Assembly: GCF_014652655.1 (NCBI RefSeq)
Contig: NZ_BMZF01000003.1
Span: forward strand, 1 to 64,000
Origin: Paramylibacter ulvae
Lineage (GTDB): Bacteria; Pseudomonadota; Alphaproteobacteria; Rhodobacterales; Rhodobacteraceae
Direction of reading: 5' to 3'
DNA length: 64,000 bases
Shown here: positions 34,725-43,610 of the stretch, in pieces
Numbering within the stretch: position 1 is the stretch's first letter
Layout of the letters: every line of letters begins with the position of its first letter
Notes under the pieces: generated by a model
Databases searched by the model: none
Told to the model about the DNA's origin: nothing
The model's input: the letters and a program-made list of their open reading frames with translations, nothing else
Translations under genes and position numbers: made by a program

Positions 34725-35375
34725 TTACACCAGCGTTGCGATGATATGGCGAAGCGTTGGAATGCCTTCGCCCTTTTCCGAGGACGTCAAAACCAGTTCT
34801 GGGTATGATGCAGGATATTTTTTGATCACGGATTTGGTTTTTTCCAAAACCTTGTCTAATTCACCCTTTTTCAATTTATCGACCTTGGTCATGACGATTT
34901 GAAACGTCACAGCGGATTTGGACAGCAATTGCATGATTTCTTCGTCAGCGGTCTTTGGACCGTGACGTGAATCAATCAACAAAAACACGCGGCGTAATGA
35001 TGGGCGGCCTGATAAATACGCCTTGAGCAAGCGTTGCCATTTTTCAACGACGGGCAGGGGTGCATTTGCAAAACCGTAGCCTGGAACATCGACCAGATAA
35101 TGTTCTTCGGCCAATGTGAAAAAGTTGATTTCCTGTGTCCGCCCAGGGGTGTTTGATGTACGTGCCAATGCTTTGCGCCCTGTCAGCGCATTGATCAGGC
35201 TGGATTTCCCGACGTTAGAACGCCCAGCAAAACACACCTCTAGCCGATCTGCGGGGGGCATGCCATCCATTGCAACCACACCTTTGAGGAAATCAGTTTC
35301 GCCCGCGAATAGAACGCGCGCAGATTCGATTTCTTGGGCGGTTGGTTCTTCGGCAATGTTAAATTGGATATCCAT
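34725..35375 (-). CDS. engB: Ribosome biogenesis GTP-binding protein EngB (YihA/YsxC)
   Basis: A 216-residue GTPase involved in 50S assembly and cell division. G1 GRSNVGKSS, G2 TPGRTQ, G3 DVPGYG and G4 TKVDK are in order. The start ATG overlaps the stop of the MOSC gene (ATGA), so the two are coupled. Its stop lies three bases from that of the convergent SDR. Confidence 0.96.
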   Translation of the reverse strand: MDIQFNIAEEPTAQEIESARVLFAGETDFLKGVVAMDGMPPADRLEVCFAGRSNVGKSSLINALTGRKALARTSNTPGRTQEINFFTLAEEHYLVDVPGYGFANAPLPVVEKWQRLLKAYLSGRPSLRRVFLLIDSRHGPKTADEEIMQLLSKSAVTFQIVMTKVDKLKKGELDKVLEKTKSVIKKYPASYPELVLTSSEKGEGIPTLRHIIATLV

Positions 35376-36130
35376 CAAAGAATCTCGATTTTGCTGTTGG
35401 CGCAAATTGTGCCAGATTTTGTGACCACACCAAAGACGCCAAAATTGATATGCCCCCAGTTAGATTTCAACGTACCAAGGGTATCAACATCGCTGATCCC
35501 TGTGGCGGGGTTTACGGTGGTGGCAAGGCATCGTTCAACGGGTTTGGTAATTTCGAATTCAGCGTCACCGATGCGGATGGTTTTGCCTAGCCAATTGAAT
35601 TCTTCCCACGCATCAAATCTATCGACCCAAACATTCGCACGAAAACGGCGTTGGTGTAATTCTTCGCCGCATTTTTCAGATAATGCCGCCAATGATGCAT
35701 TGGATAAGATAGAGAGGCTCGCCGTGCCAGAATCGGTCATGCCGCGTCCTGCGACGCTGACCACTTGTTTTGGCAAGGATCGGTTGGGATTGCTGATCTT
35801 GCGCACCCATTCCACCAACGCGGCGGCGTCGGTTGCATTATCAGGATCGGCCAATAGATCATCCAGATCGGGGTGCGAAAAGCGGTGTTTGCCAGATATT
35901 TCATCAAACTGCGAGGTCACAGCCATTAACGAATGGCCACGTGCACCGCGTGCAAAATTCATGCACCGCGCCCATTCGGGGGCGTCGAAATTGAATTTGC
36001 TGTCTTCGTGGGCAATCGCCCAATGGCGATCAAGTGGCATGGTTTTGCCAGCGGCAAGTGCAACAGATTGCAATTCTTCGCCGCCGACACCTTTGACAGG
36101 GTGGCGCCACAGGTTTGTGACGTTCCCCAT
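35375..36130 (-). CDS. MOSC domain protein
   Basis: A 251-residue protein with an N-terminal MOSC beta-barrel (NLWRHPVKGVGGEELQSVAL) and the C-terminal MOSC domain (FRANVWVDRFDAWEEFNWLGKTIRIG, then KPVERCLATTVNPATG with the conserved Cys). MOSC proteins carry sulfur or molybdenum-cofactor chemistry (YiiM/MARC-like); the substrate is unknown. The start at ATG 36130 is one base past the yidC stop; a longer start inside yidC is possible. It links yidC to engB. Confidence 0.9.
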   Translation of the reverse strand: MGNVTNLWRHPVKGVGGEELQSVALAAGKTMPLDRHWAIAHEDSKFNFDAPEWARCMNFARGARGHSLMAVTSQFDEISGKHRFSHPDLDDLLADPDNATDAAALVEWVRKISNPNRSLPKQVVSVAGRGMTDSGTASLSILSNASLAALSEKCGEELHQRRFRANVWVDRFDAWEEFNWLGKTIRIGDAEFEITKPVERCLATTVNPATGISDVDTLGTLKSNWGHINFGVFGVVTKSGTICANSKIEIL

Positions 36131-36131
36131 T

Positions 36132-37937
36132 TTATGCGGTATCTTTTTTCTTACGCAAGAAGCCAAACATGTTGCCCCAGATATCTGGTTTCACGCCTTG
36201 GCTGCGCATAATCGTGTATTGCTGGATAAACGTGATGGTGTTGTTGGCCACCCAGTAAATCACCAAACCCGCCGCGAATTGACCCAGCATGAACATAAAT
36301 ACCCATGGCATCCACGCAAAGATTTGCGCCTGTGTTTTATCTGTCGGGGCGGGGTTCAATTTTTGTTGCAACCACATGGTGACGCCCATCAAAATTGGGA
36401 ACACACCGATGGAGAAAATCGCAAAGAATGATGTCGCATCAGGTGTTGACCACGGCAGCAATCCAAACAGGTTCAAGAACGATGTTGGATCGGGCGCAGA
36501 CAGGTCATGAATCCAGCCAAAGAACGGCGCATGATACATTTCAATCGTTACAAAAATCACCTTGTAGAGCGAAAAGAAAATCGGGATTTGTAGCAAGATC
36601 GGCAAACAACCAGCGGCGGGGTTTACCTTTTTGTCCTTATACAATTTCATCATGCCCTGTTGCAGTGCCTGACGATCATCGCCGTGCTTTTCTTTCAATG
36701 CTTCCATTTCTGGCTGCAATTCTTTCATGCGTGCCATGGAAACGTATGATTTATATGCAAGCGGGAACAAGATCGCCTTGATGATCAATGTCAAACCAAT
36801 GATCGCCCAACCCATGTTGCCAATCAGGTTGTTCAAGAAATGCATGACCTTGAAAATTGGTTTGGTGAGGAAGAAAAACCAACCCCAGTCGATTGAATCA
36901 ACGAATTTGGCGATACCGCCATCCTCGTAGGATTTGATCACATCGTATTCTTTTGCACCTGTGAACAATGATGTGGTTATCGATTGTGTGGCACCAGCGG
37001 CCACCGCCATTGTTGGCAGGCGCATATCAGTTTGATATGTGTCATTGCTGGCGGAATATTTGGATACGGAATTGAATGCTTGGCCCGATTGTGGTGCAAG
37101 CGCTGTCATCCAGTATTTCGAAGTAAAGCCGATCCAGCCCTCTGATTCCACGCCAATGGCATCGATATTTGCGTTTTCGCGTGGGTCCAGATCTTGGTCT
37201 GGCATATCGTCGTAATCGATTTCTTGGATTTCACCGTCGGAATTTCGCACCACACCTTCGTGCAGGATATAAAAACCGATGGTTTCTGGTTCGCCCTTGC
37301 GTGCGATAATGCCATATGGGGCGAGGCGGACTTCGCCATCTGTGGTGTTTTCAACGCTTTGTGTGATGTCGAATTTATATTCGGCGTCAACGCTGATTGT
37401 GCGGCGGAATGTCAGACCCGTGCCATTGTCCCACTTCAGGGTCACAGGCGTTGTTTCGGTCAATGTTGTACCGTCTTCGATTTGCCAAACGGTGCTTGCG
37501 GTTGGCACGTTGTCATATGTCAGGCCACTGGCAGGGGCCCAGCCATACATTGTGTAATATGCATTGGGTCCACCCGCAGGTGACAGCAATGTGATTTTTT
37601 CAGATGGATCATTCAGACGCACGTTGTAATCTGTCAGTTGCAGATCATCAATGCGCCCCCCCGTGAGGGACAATGAACCAGACAAGCGCGGTGTTTTGAT
37701 TTCAATGCGTTCTGATTTCGCCAACGCAGTATCGCGCGATTGTGCAGGTGTTGCCGCAATTGCAGGGATCGCACCATCAGCGGCGGGTGTCGTTGCAACG
37801 CCATCGCTGGTTTGTGTCACGGCCGTTGTTTCAGGTTCCGCGGGTGGTTCTGGTGGGAACAGGAAGAACCATACCAATACCACAAGTGCGCTGAGCACCA
37901 TCGCGAGGATCATATTTTTGTTGTTATCTTCTTCCAT
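36132..37937 (-). CDS. yidC: Membrane protein insertase YidC
   Basis: A 601-residue YidC of the Gram-negative form. An N-terminal anchor (MILAMVLSALVVLVWFFLF), a Pro/Thr-rich linker, a large periplasmic beta-sandwich (about residues 70-355) and five helices from about 365 onward carry the insertase core, with the cytoplasmic coiled region MARMKELQPEMEALKEKHGDD and the groove Arg. It inserts membrane proteins with or without SecYEG. Order yidC-MOSC-engB is typical of the group, but yidD-rnpA-rpmH are displaced here. Confidence 0.97.
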   Translation of the reverse strand: MEEDNNKNMILAMVLSALVVLVWFFLFPPEPPAEPETTAVTQTSDGVATTPAADGAIPAIAATPAQSRDTALAKSERIEIKTPRLSGSLSLTGGRIDDLQLTDYNVRLNDPSEKITLLSPAGGPNAYYTMYGWAPASGLTYDNVPTASTVWQIEDGTTLTETTPVTLKWDNGTGLTFRRTISVDAEYKFDITQSVENTTDGEVRLAPYGIIARKGEPETIGFYILHEGVVRNSDGEIQEIDYDDMPDQDLDPRENANIDAIGVESEGWIGFTSKYWMTALAPQSGQAFNSVSKYSASNDTYQTDMRLPTMAVAAGATQSITTSLFTGAKEYDVIKSYEDGGIAKFVDSIDWGWFFFLTKPIFKVMHFLNNLIGNMGWAIIGLTLIIKAILFPLAYKSYVSMARMKELQPEMEALKEKHGDDRQALQQGMMKLYKDKKVNPAAGCLPILLQIPIFFSLYKVIFVTIEMYHAPFFGWIHDLSAPDPTSFLNLFGLLPWSTPDATSFFAIFSIGVFPILMGVTMWLQQKLNPAPTDKTQAQIFAWMPWVFMFMLGQFAAGLVIYWVANNTITFIQQYTIMRSQGVKPDIWGNMFGFLRKKKDTA

Positions 37938-38096
37938 TTGCCTGTCCTAAAACCGATCTGATGAGTCCGCTTGGTTCAATACAAAAGGTTGCCAAAGGTC
38001 AAGGTTCTTGGCCGTCTTATTGTTCAAACCTGCGCAAAAAACGCAGGCCATTGTGCGGATGTTTTTATTTTGTCCATTTGGGTGGGTTTTTTGCCA

Positions 38097-38933
38097 CTAT
38101 TCCTTGGGGTTTGGGCGCATCAACCCTGCGAAATCAAATAATTGCGAATCCAGCAGGTGGCTTGGGCGTGCGTTCATCAGGCTGCGAAACATCACTTGGC
38201 GACGACCAGGGGAATTTTTTTCCCAAGTGTCCAAGATTTGTTTGACCTGTTGGCGTTGTAACCCGTCTTGGCTGCCACACAGATCGCATGGGATGATAGG
38301 GTAATTCATTTGATTGGCGAATTTTTCACAATCGGCCTCGGCCACGAATGCAAGCGGGCGATAAACGAATAAATCGCCCTCATCATTCACCAATTTTGGT
38401 GGCATGGTTGCCAAACGCCCACCATGAAACAGGTTCATAAAAAACGTTTCCAACATATCATCGCGATGATGGCCAAGCACAACAGCGCTACAGCCTTCTT
38501 CGCGAGCGATCCGATAAAGGTTGCCACGGCGTAGGCGGCTACACATCGCACAATATGTGCGCCCTGCTGGAACCTTTTCCTTTACGATGGAATAGGTGTC
38601 TTCGTATTCGATCCGATGGGGCACGCCCATGCGTTCCAAAAATTCGGGCAATACGGTTGCGGGGAAATTTGGTTGCCCCTGATCCAAATTACACGCCAAC
38701 AATTCCACAGGCAGCAATCCGCGCCATTTCAATTCATGCAACACGGCCAGCAAAGTATAGCTGTCTTTGCCACCAGACAAACAGACCAACCATTTGGCAT
38801 CACGTTCGATCATGCCAAATTGCTCAATCGCTTCGCGCGTTTGGCGCACGATACGTTTGCGTAGCTTCTTGTATTCGGTTGTCGATGGCGCGCCCTCGAA
38901 CAGGGCGTGAATTTCGGTTTTATCGTCCAACAT
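38097..38933 (-). CDS. ttcA: tRNA 2-thiocytidine(32) synthetase TtcA
   Basis: A 278-residue PP-loop ATPase that thiolates C32 of certain tRNAs using an iron-sulfur cluster. PP-loop SGGKDS at residues 53-58, the CxxC at C128/C131 ([11 protein letters not shown]) and a further CDLCGSQ pair near 220 are the TtcA hallmarks. [13 protein letters not shown] completes the active site. It lies between yidC and the creatinase. Confidence 0.96.
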   Translation of the reverse strand: MLDDKTEIHALFEGAPSTTEYKKLRKRIVRQTREAIEQFGMIERDAKWLVCLSGGKDSYTLLAVLHELKWRGLLPVELLACNLDQGQPNFPATVLPEFLERMGVPHRIEYEDTYSIVKEKVPAGRTYCAMCSRLRRGNLYRIAREEGCSAVVLGHHRDDMLETFFMNLFHGGRLATMPPKLVNDEGDLFVYRPLAFVAEADCEKFANQMNYPIIPCDLCGSQDGLQRQQVKQILDTWEKNSPGRRQVMFRSLMNARPSHLLDSQLFDFAGLMRPNPKE

Positions 38934-38984
38934 GGGGCAGGCTCCTTGGCGTTGATGCTCTATAACCTGCCCTGTTGATAATGC

Positions 38985-40208
38985 CTAGGGGGCAACGATG
39001 TTGTGTTGGGGGCCATATGGGAACCCAGTGATGTTTTCGCTGTTGTCTTTGCCAACCACCAAAATGTCATGTTCGCGGTACCCGCCCGCGGCGTTGTCAC
39101 CGTCGGGCAATGTGAGCATCGGCTCCATGGAAACCACCATGTTTTCGGTTAAAACCGTGTCGATATCTTCGCGCAGTTCCAATCCCGCCTCGCGACCATA
39201 ATAATGGGACAGAACGCCAAATGAATGACCATATCCAAATGATCGATATTGCAACAGGTTTTGATCGGCAAAAAATGCGTTGATCTCTGCACAGATATCG
39301 CTGCATTTCACACCAGGTTTAATCAGGGATATGCCCAGTTCATGCGCATCAACATTGGCCTGCCAAACGCGCAATTCATCGCCATTGGGTTCGCCAACAA
39401 ATAATGTGCGTTCCAGCGCGGTGTAATATCCGTTGATCATCGGGAATGTGTTGAGCGACAGGATATCGCCGGCCTGTAATTTTCGCGTGGTCACCGAGTT
39501 ATGCGCCCCATCGGTATTCAGCCCCGATTGAAACCAAACCCATGTATCGCGAAGCTCGCTATCGGGAAATGCCCGTGCGATTTCCAGTTCCATCGCATCG
39601 CGTCCCGCCATGGCCACATCGATTTCACGTGTGCCAATTTTGATCGCATCGCGAATGGCCGCACCACCAATATCGGCAATCCGCGCACCTTCGCGGATTA
39701 ATGCGATTTCGCCCGCTGATTTGATCATACGTTGTTGCATGGATGCAGGTGCGACATCAAAAACCAATTTGGGTTGCAGATGTTCCAACATGGCACCACG
39801 CGCCATAACTGTCAGGTGATCAGCCTCGTACCCGACTGATTTCCCCGTTCCGATCAGCGATTTTACCGTTTGCCAATAATTGTCGCGCTGCCAGTCTGTA
39901 TAAACGATGTTTTCAGTGGCGGATCGTCGTGCAGGTTGCCCCGCATCAATTCCAGCGGAAACGGTTGTGGCAGTGTCATGTGTAATGACACAGGCATATG
40001 GGCGCCCGAATGAGCAATATAAAAAACCAGAATAATAGGCGATGCCATGCATGGATGTCAGGATCACCGCATCCAACCCGTTTGCATTCATAATCTCGCG
40101 CATGCCTGCGATACGCGCATCATATTCAGATTGAGCAAACGGCAATGGCGCGCGTTCACCATTGGCAAAGCGAAAATTTCGGACACGTGTGTTAAGGTTA
40201 TGTTCCAT
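38985..40208 (-). CDS. Creatinase (creatine amidinohydrolase), M24 family
   Basis: A 407-residue pita-bread-fold hydrolase converting creatine to sarcosine and urea. The sequence follows Pseudomonas creatinase closely over its length as I recall it: TSMHGIAYYSGFLYCSFGRPYA, VYTDWQRDNYW, IREGARIADIGGAAI, NTDGAHNSVTTRK with the catalytic His at 236, YRSFGYGHSFGVLSHYYGREAGLELREDID and YREHDILVV. It does not show the five-metal-ligand set of aminopeptidases. The start ATG at 40208 follows GGAG. No creatininase, sarcosine oxidase or transporter gene is adjacent. Confidence 0.92.
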   Translation of the reverse strand: MEHNLNTRVRNFRFANGERAPLPFAQSEYDARIAGMREIMNANGLDAVILTSMHGIAYYSGFLYCSFGRPYACVITHDTATTVSAGIDAGQPARRSATENIVYTDWQRDNYWQTVKSLIGTGKSVGYEADHLTVMARGAMLEHLQPKLVFDVAPASMQQRMIKSAGEIALIREGARIADIGGAAIRDAIKIGTREIDVAMAGRDAMELEIARAFPDSELRDTWVWFQSGLNTDGAHNSVTTRKLQAGDILSLNTFPMINGYYTALERTLFVGEPNGDELRVWQANVDAHELGISLIKPGVKCSDICAEINAFFADQNLLQYRSFGYGHSFGVLSHYYGREAGLELREDIDTVLTENMVVSMEPMLTLPDGDNAAGGYREHDILVVGKDNSENITGFPYGPQHNIVAP

Positions 40209-40365
40209 CAAGGTCTCCTGTAAATCAGGGGCAAACCAAACACCCCCAAAGGAATGTCCGGGCGTGCAGGACCATAAGATGAAGCGCATGTCGCGCAGGT
40301 GACGCCATCACCTGTTGCAAATATACGCGAAATTTTGCGCCTGTCTTGTGAAAAATATAGGTGGA

Positions 40366-40587
40366 TTAATCGGGGACGTTATCCACGCCAGACCCACCCC
40401 ACGGATGACAACGCCCAATGCGTTTGGCCGCGAGCCATGATCCCTTGATCCCACCATGTTTTTCTAATGCTTCAAGGGCATAAGCGCTACATGTCGGTTG
40501 ATATCGGCATCCATGCCCGACCCACGGGCTAAAGATCAGGCGATAGGCACGTACAGGAATTGCACATATTTTTGCAAGCGGGGTCAT
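40366..40587 (-). CDS. yidD: Membrane protein insertion efficiency factor YidD
   Basis: A 73-residue YidD: amphipathic N-terminus (AYRLIFSPW), the cysteine-containing core [22 protein letters not shown] and [15 protein letters not shown]. It assists YidC-dependent insertion and is normally next to rnpA; it overlaps rnpA by four bases. Confidence 0.95.
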   Translation of the reverse strand: MTPLAKICAIPVRAYRLIFSPWVGHGCRYQPTCSAYALEALEKHGGIKGSWLAAKRIGRCHPWGGSGVDNVPD

Positions 40588-40985
40588 TCATGCACCTTTT
40601 TTAGGGCATAACGCATGTCTTTGATTAAGTCGTTGAAATCACGATTGGCGGTGACTTGGGATTTGCCGATCAGGACGTAATCCCAACCCGCGCGGCCCTT
40701 TTCAGACAAAACAATTCGTGCCACTTCGCGTAATCGGCGTTTGGCGCGGTTGCGGGCAACGGCATTGCCGACCTTTTTGGAACAAGTGAAACCAACACGC
40801 GTGGATGTGTCATCATCTTTGCGATCGCGTGCTTGCAGTACCAAGCCCGTGGTGCCGCGCCAATTTGCACGAGAACAGGCCAAAAAATCGGCGCGTTTTT
40901 TAATTGTTTGTAGGCAAACGGAAACCGCCGGTGGCGTTCCACCAGCGCCCTGTGGGGTGCTGATTGTTGCCTCCGGCGGTTTCAT
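40584..40985 (-). CDS. rnpA: Ribonuclease P protein component
   Basis: A 133-residue RNase P protein, which helps the M1 RNA bind pre-t[39 protein letters not shown] with the RNR signature, and the C-terminal [10 protein letters not shown] are typical. The N-terminus (about 28 residues before the core) is somewhat long and Pro/Thr-rich; a later start is possible. It follows rpmH by 26 nt. Confidence 0.95.
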   Translation of the reverse strand: MKPPEATISTPQGAGGTPPAVSVCLQTIKKRADFLACSRANWRGTTGLVLQARDRKDDDTSTRVGFTCSKKVGNAVARNRAKRRLREVARIVLSEKGRAGWDYVLIGKSQVTANRDFNDLIKDMRYALKKVHE

Positions 40986-41011
40986 AATTCAGATACCCGT
41001 ATGGGTGCGTC

Positions 41012-41146
41012 TTATGCAGATAGGCTCTTGCGGCCCTGTGCACGACGACGGTTCAAAATTTTACGACCGTTTTTCGTTGCCATACGCGAACGAAAACCGT
41101 GACGGCGTTTGCGAACAAGGTTGCTCGGCTGGTATGTACGTTTCAT
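41012..41146 (-). CDS. rpmH: 50S ribosomal protein L34
   Basis: A 44-residue protein read on the minus strand from ATG at 41146 to TAA at 41012: [20 protein letters not shown], then [20 protein letters not shown] and SLSA. This is standard L34. AGGAG lies before the ATG. It heads the rpmH-rnpA-yidD operon, with a good promoter about 70-97 nt upstream. Confidence 0.98.
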   Translation of the reverse strand: MKRTYQPSNLVRKRRHGFRSRMATKNGRKILNRRRAQGRKSLSA

Positions 41147-41214
41147 GTCGATCTCCTGATCGTATTGCGGCCAAACCTACAAGAGATTCGAAGCCGGTGG
41201 TGTTCAAGTGCCGC

Positions 41215-41243
41215 TGTTTAGGCCGATGAATTGTGTAAGTCAA
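41215..41243 (-). promoter_or_regulatory. Predicted sigma-70 promoter for rpmH-rnpA-yidD
   Basis: On the minus strand TTGACT (complement of 41238-41243), a 17-nt spacer, and TAAACA (complement of 41215-41220). The -35 matches five of six bases and the -10 four of six. Confidence 0.6.
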
Positions 41244-41436
41244 TTCGCAATCCCACAGTTTTATTGCAAGAATGTCAGTTCTTTTCATCCAAATGTTACG
41301 GTTTTGTCGGTTTTACCCTGAAAACCCCATAAATACTGAAATATTGATACACGCCCGATCAACCCGCTGTGAGCCTACTAGCGTAACCGCCGCGATTCAT
41401 CCAATTAAGATGTAACAAACGCAAGGGGTGCGAACA

Positions 41437-42165
41437 ATGAGCGATACAACAACGGCAAAGGGGTTTTCGATAAGGCGAATGATTCCACTGATTACAATCT
41501 TGGTTGTAGCGGTTGCGGGGTTCATTTTTTTGAAAGACTATCTGAATTTTGAAACATTGCGCGACAATCGCGAAAGCTTGATCGCATGGCGCGATGGGAA
41601 TTATTTTATCGCAGCACTGACATTTATCGCAATTTACGTGGTTGTCGTTGCATTTTCATTGCCAGGTGCGGCGGTGATGACGTTAACAGGTGGGTTCCTG
41701 TTTGGCATATTCCCAGGTGCATTGTTCAATATCCTTGGCGCAACCATTGGTGCGGTGGCGATATTTTTGGCGGCGAAGACAGGGCTTGGCGATCTGTTGC
41801 AGCAAAAGCTGCAAAATGATGGCAAAGAATCCGTGCTGGATAAAATGGGGCGCGAGATAAACAAAAACGAGATCAGTTATCTGTTTTTGATGCGCCTTGT
41901 GCCCGCAATTCCGTTTTTTATCGCCAATCTGGCACCTGCGTTTTTGGGTGTTAAGCTGAAAAATTTTGTGGTCACCACGTTTTTCGGCATCATGCCCGGA
42001 TCGGTTGTTTATACATCTGTTGGCGCTGGGCTGGGCGATGTGTTTGCCGCGGGTGAAACGCCCAACCTCGGCATTATTTTTGAGCCCCATATTTTGGGCC
42101 CGATATTAGGGCTTTGTGCCTTGGCGGCGATGCCGATTGTCATTTCAAAATTCAAAAAGGTTTAA
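41437..42165 (+). CDS. TVP38/TMEM64 family membrane protein
   Basis: A 242-residue protein of the TVP38 (DedA-like, VTT domain) family with about six helices. The core reads LPGAAVMTLTGGFLFGIFPGALFNILGATIGA, and the signature helix RLVPAIPFFIANLAPAFLGVKLKNF is followed by GIMPGSVVYTSVGAGLG. Relatives scramble or transport lipids; the role here is unproven. ATG 41437 is preferred to GTG 41428, with AAGGGG upstream. Four bases separate it from the flavoprotein gene, a pairing common in bacteria. Confidence 0.92.
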   Translation: MSDTTTAKGFSIRRMIPLITILVVAVAGFIFLKDYLNFETLRDNRESLIAWRDGNYFIAALTFIAIYVVVVAFSLPGAAVMTLTGGFLFGIFPGALFNILGATIGAVAIFLAAKTGLGDLLQQKLQNDGKESVLDKMGREINKNEISYLFLMRLVPAIPFFIANLAPAFLGVKLKNFVVTTFFGIMPGSVVYTSVGAGLGDVFAAGETPNLGIIFEPHILGPILGLCALAAMPIVISKFKKV

Positions 42166-42169
42166 GGTC

Positions 42170-43582
42170 ATGGAACGTATTAAAACAGATTTGTGTATTA
42201 TTGGTGCTGGCTCTGGCGGTCTATCCGTGGCGGCAGGGGCTGTTCAAATGGGTGCATCCGTGGTTTTGCTCGAAGGGCATAAAATGGGTGGTGATTGCCT
42301 GAATTACGGCTGTGTCCCATCCAAGGCATTGATTGCGGCAGGCAAACATGCCCATGCGATGACCACGGGCGCACCGTTTGGCATTAAACCTGTGAAACCT
42401 ACAGTGGATTACGCGGCGGCCAAGGATCATGTTTCAAACGTGATCAAGGGCATCGAACCTCATGATAGTGTGGAACGGTTCCAAGGGTTGGGTGTGAATG
42501 TGATTACCGAATTTGGTACATTCATTTCCCCAACAGAGGTGCAAGCAGGCGATAAAATCATCACCGCGCGCCGTTTTGTGATTGCAACGGGGTCATCCCC
42601 GTTCGTACCACCCATTGATGGGCTGGATGGTGTGCCCCATTTCACCAACGAAAATATATTTGATTTAAGAGAACAGCCCGATCATTTGATCGTGATTGGT
42701 GGCGGTCCAATCGGAATGGAGCTGGCGCAAGCGCATGTGCGCCTTGGCAGCAAGGTCACAGTGCTGGAAGGCATGAAAGCATTGGGCAAGGATGATCCAG
42801 AATTGGCGGCTATCGCATTGGAGCGTTTGCGCAGTGAAGGCATTGAAATTGTTGAGGGCGCATTGGCCGAAAAAATCACTGGAGGTGCGGGTGATATCAA
42901 TGTGCACACCAAGGATGGCAAGACATATAGCGGCACACACTTGTTGATGGCCGTTGGGCGCAAACCCAATGTTGATAAGCTGGATTTGGAACAGGCAGGC
43001 ATTAAACCCACACGCGGGGGCATCAAAGTTGATGCATCCCTGAAAACCACAAACAAGCGCGTTTATGCGATTGGTGATGTGGCGGCGGGGCTGCAATTTA
43101 CCCATGTGGCGGGATATCATGCGGGCGTGATTATTAAATCCGCATTGTTTGGTTTGCCATCGAAAGCGAAAACAGATCACATTCCGTGGGCCACGTATAT
43201 CGACCCAGAAATGGCGCAGGTCGGTTTGACCGAAGAACAAGCACGCGAAAAACACGGCGATAAATTGGAAGTGGTACGGTTTGAATACGCCGAAAATGAT
43301 CGGGCGCGCGCAGAACTGGCAACAACGGGGTTGATCAAGGTTATGGTGATCAAGGGTCGCCCTGTTGGCGCATCCATTGTTGGTGCGCAAGCGGGTGAAT
43401 TGATTCAAATTTGGGCACTGGCATTGGCGAATAATCTGAAAATGTCAGCAATTGCCAATATGGTTGCACCTTATCCCACATTGGGCGAAGTGAACAAACG
43501 CGCGGCGGGTGCATATTTCGGCCCGCGACTGTTTGACAGCACGATGGTGAAACGCATTGTAGGTTTGGTCCAGAGGTTCTAA
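42170..43582 (+). CDS. MerA-like FAD-dependent disulfide oxidoreductase
   Basis: A 470-residue flavoprotein of the pyridine nucleotide-disulfide oxidoreductase class I. FAD-binding GAGSGGLS, the redox-active pair in GGDCLNYGCVPSKALI (CxxxxC), the NAD(P) motif VIGGGPIGMELAQ, GDV of the second FAD motif (YAIGDVAAG) and the C-terminal dimerisation domain (VAPYPTLGEVNKRAAG) are intact. It lacks the N-terminal HMA domain and C-terminal Cys pair of true mercuric reductase, so the substrate is unknown. Confidence 0.92.
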   Translation: MERIKTDLCIIGAGSGGLSVAAGAVQMGASVVLLEGHKMGGDCLNYGCVPSKALIAAGKHAHAMTTGAPFGIKPVKPTVDYAAAKDHVSNVIKGIEPHDSVERFQGLGVNVITEFGTFISPTEVQAGDKIITARRFVIATGSSPFVPPIDGLDGVPHFTNENIFDLREQPDHLIVIGGGPIGMELAQAHVRLGSKVTVLEGMKALGKDDPELAAIALERLRSEGIEIVEGALAEKITGGAGDINVHTKDGKTYSGTHLLMAVGRKPNVDKLDLEQAGIKPTRGGIKVDASLKTTNKRVYAIGDVAAGLQFTHVAGYHAGVIIKSALFGLPSKAKTDHIPWATYIDPEMAQVGLTEEQAREKHGDKLEVVRFEYAENDRARAELATTGLIKVMVIKGRPVGASIVGAQAGELIQIWALALANNLKMSAIANMVAPYPTLGEVNKRAAGAYFGPRLFDSTMVKRIVGLVQRF

Positions 43583-43610
43583 TATCGCAACAGTTTAACT
43601 GTGCAGGCAT

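Noticed and set aside
35334-36431. Plus-strand open frame of 365 codons opposite engB, the MOSC gene and yidC
   Set aside because: It is antisense to three clearly recognisable genes, has no domain-like sequence, and arises from the codon pattern of the minus-strand genes.
41344-41376. TTGAT...GATCAA pair upstream of the TVP38 gene as an FNR box
   Set aside because: The half-sites are about 9 nt apart instead of 4, so they do not form the FNR palindrome.
41147-41436. Possible replication origin near rpmH
   Set aside because: rpmH-rnpA can neighbour oriC in some bacteria, but no cluster of DnaA boxes (TTATCCACA-like) or AT-rich unwinding repeat was seen and dnaA is absent.
42665-43408. Minus-strand open frame of 247 codons opposite the MerA-like gene
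   Set aside because: Full antisense overlap with a well-conserved flavoprotein and no recognisable motif.
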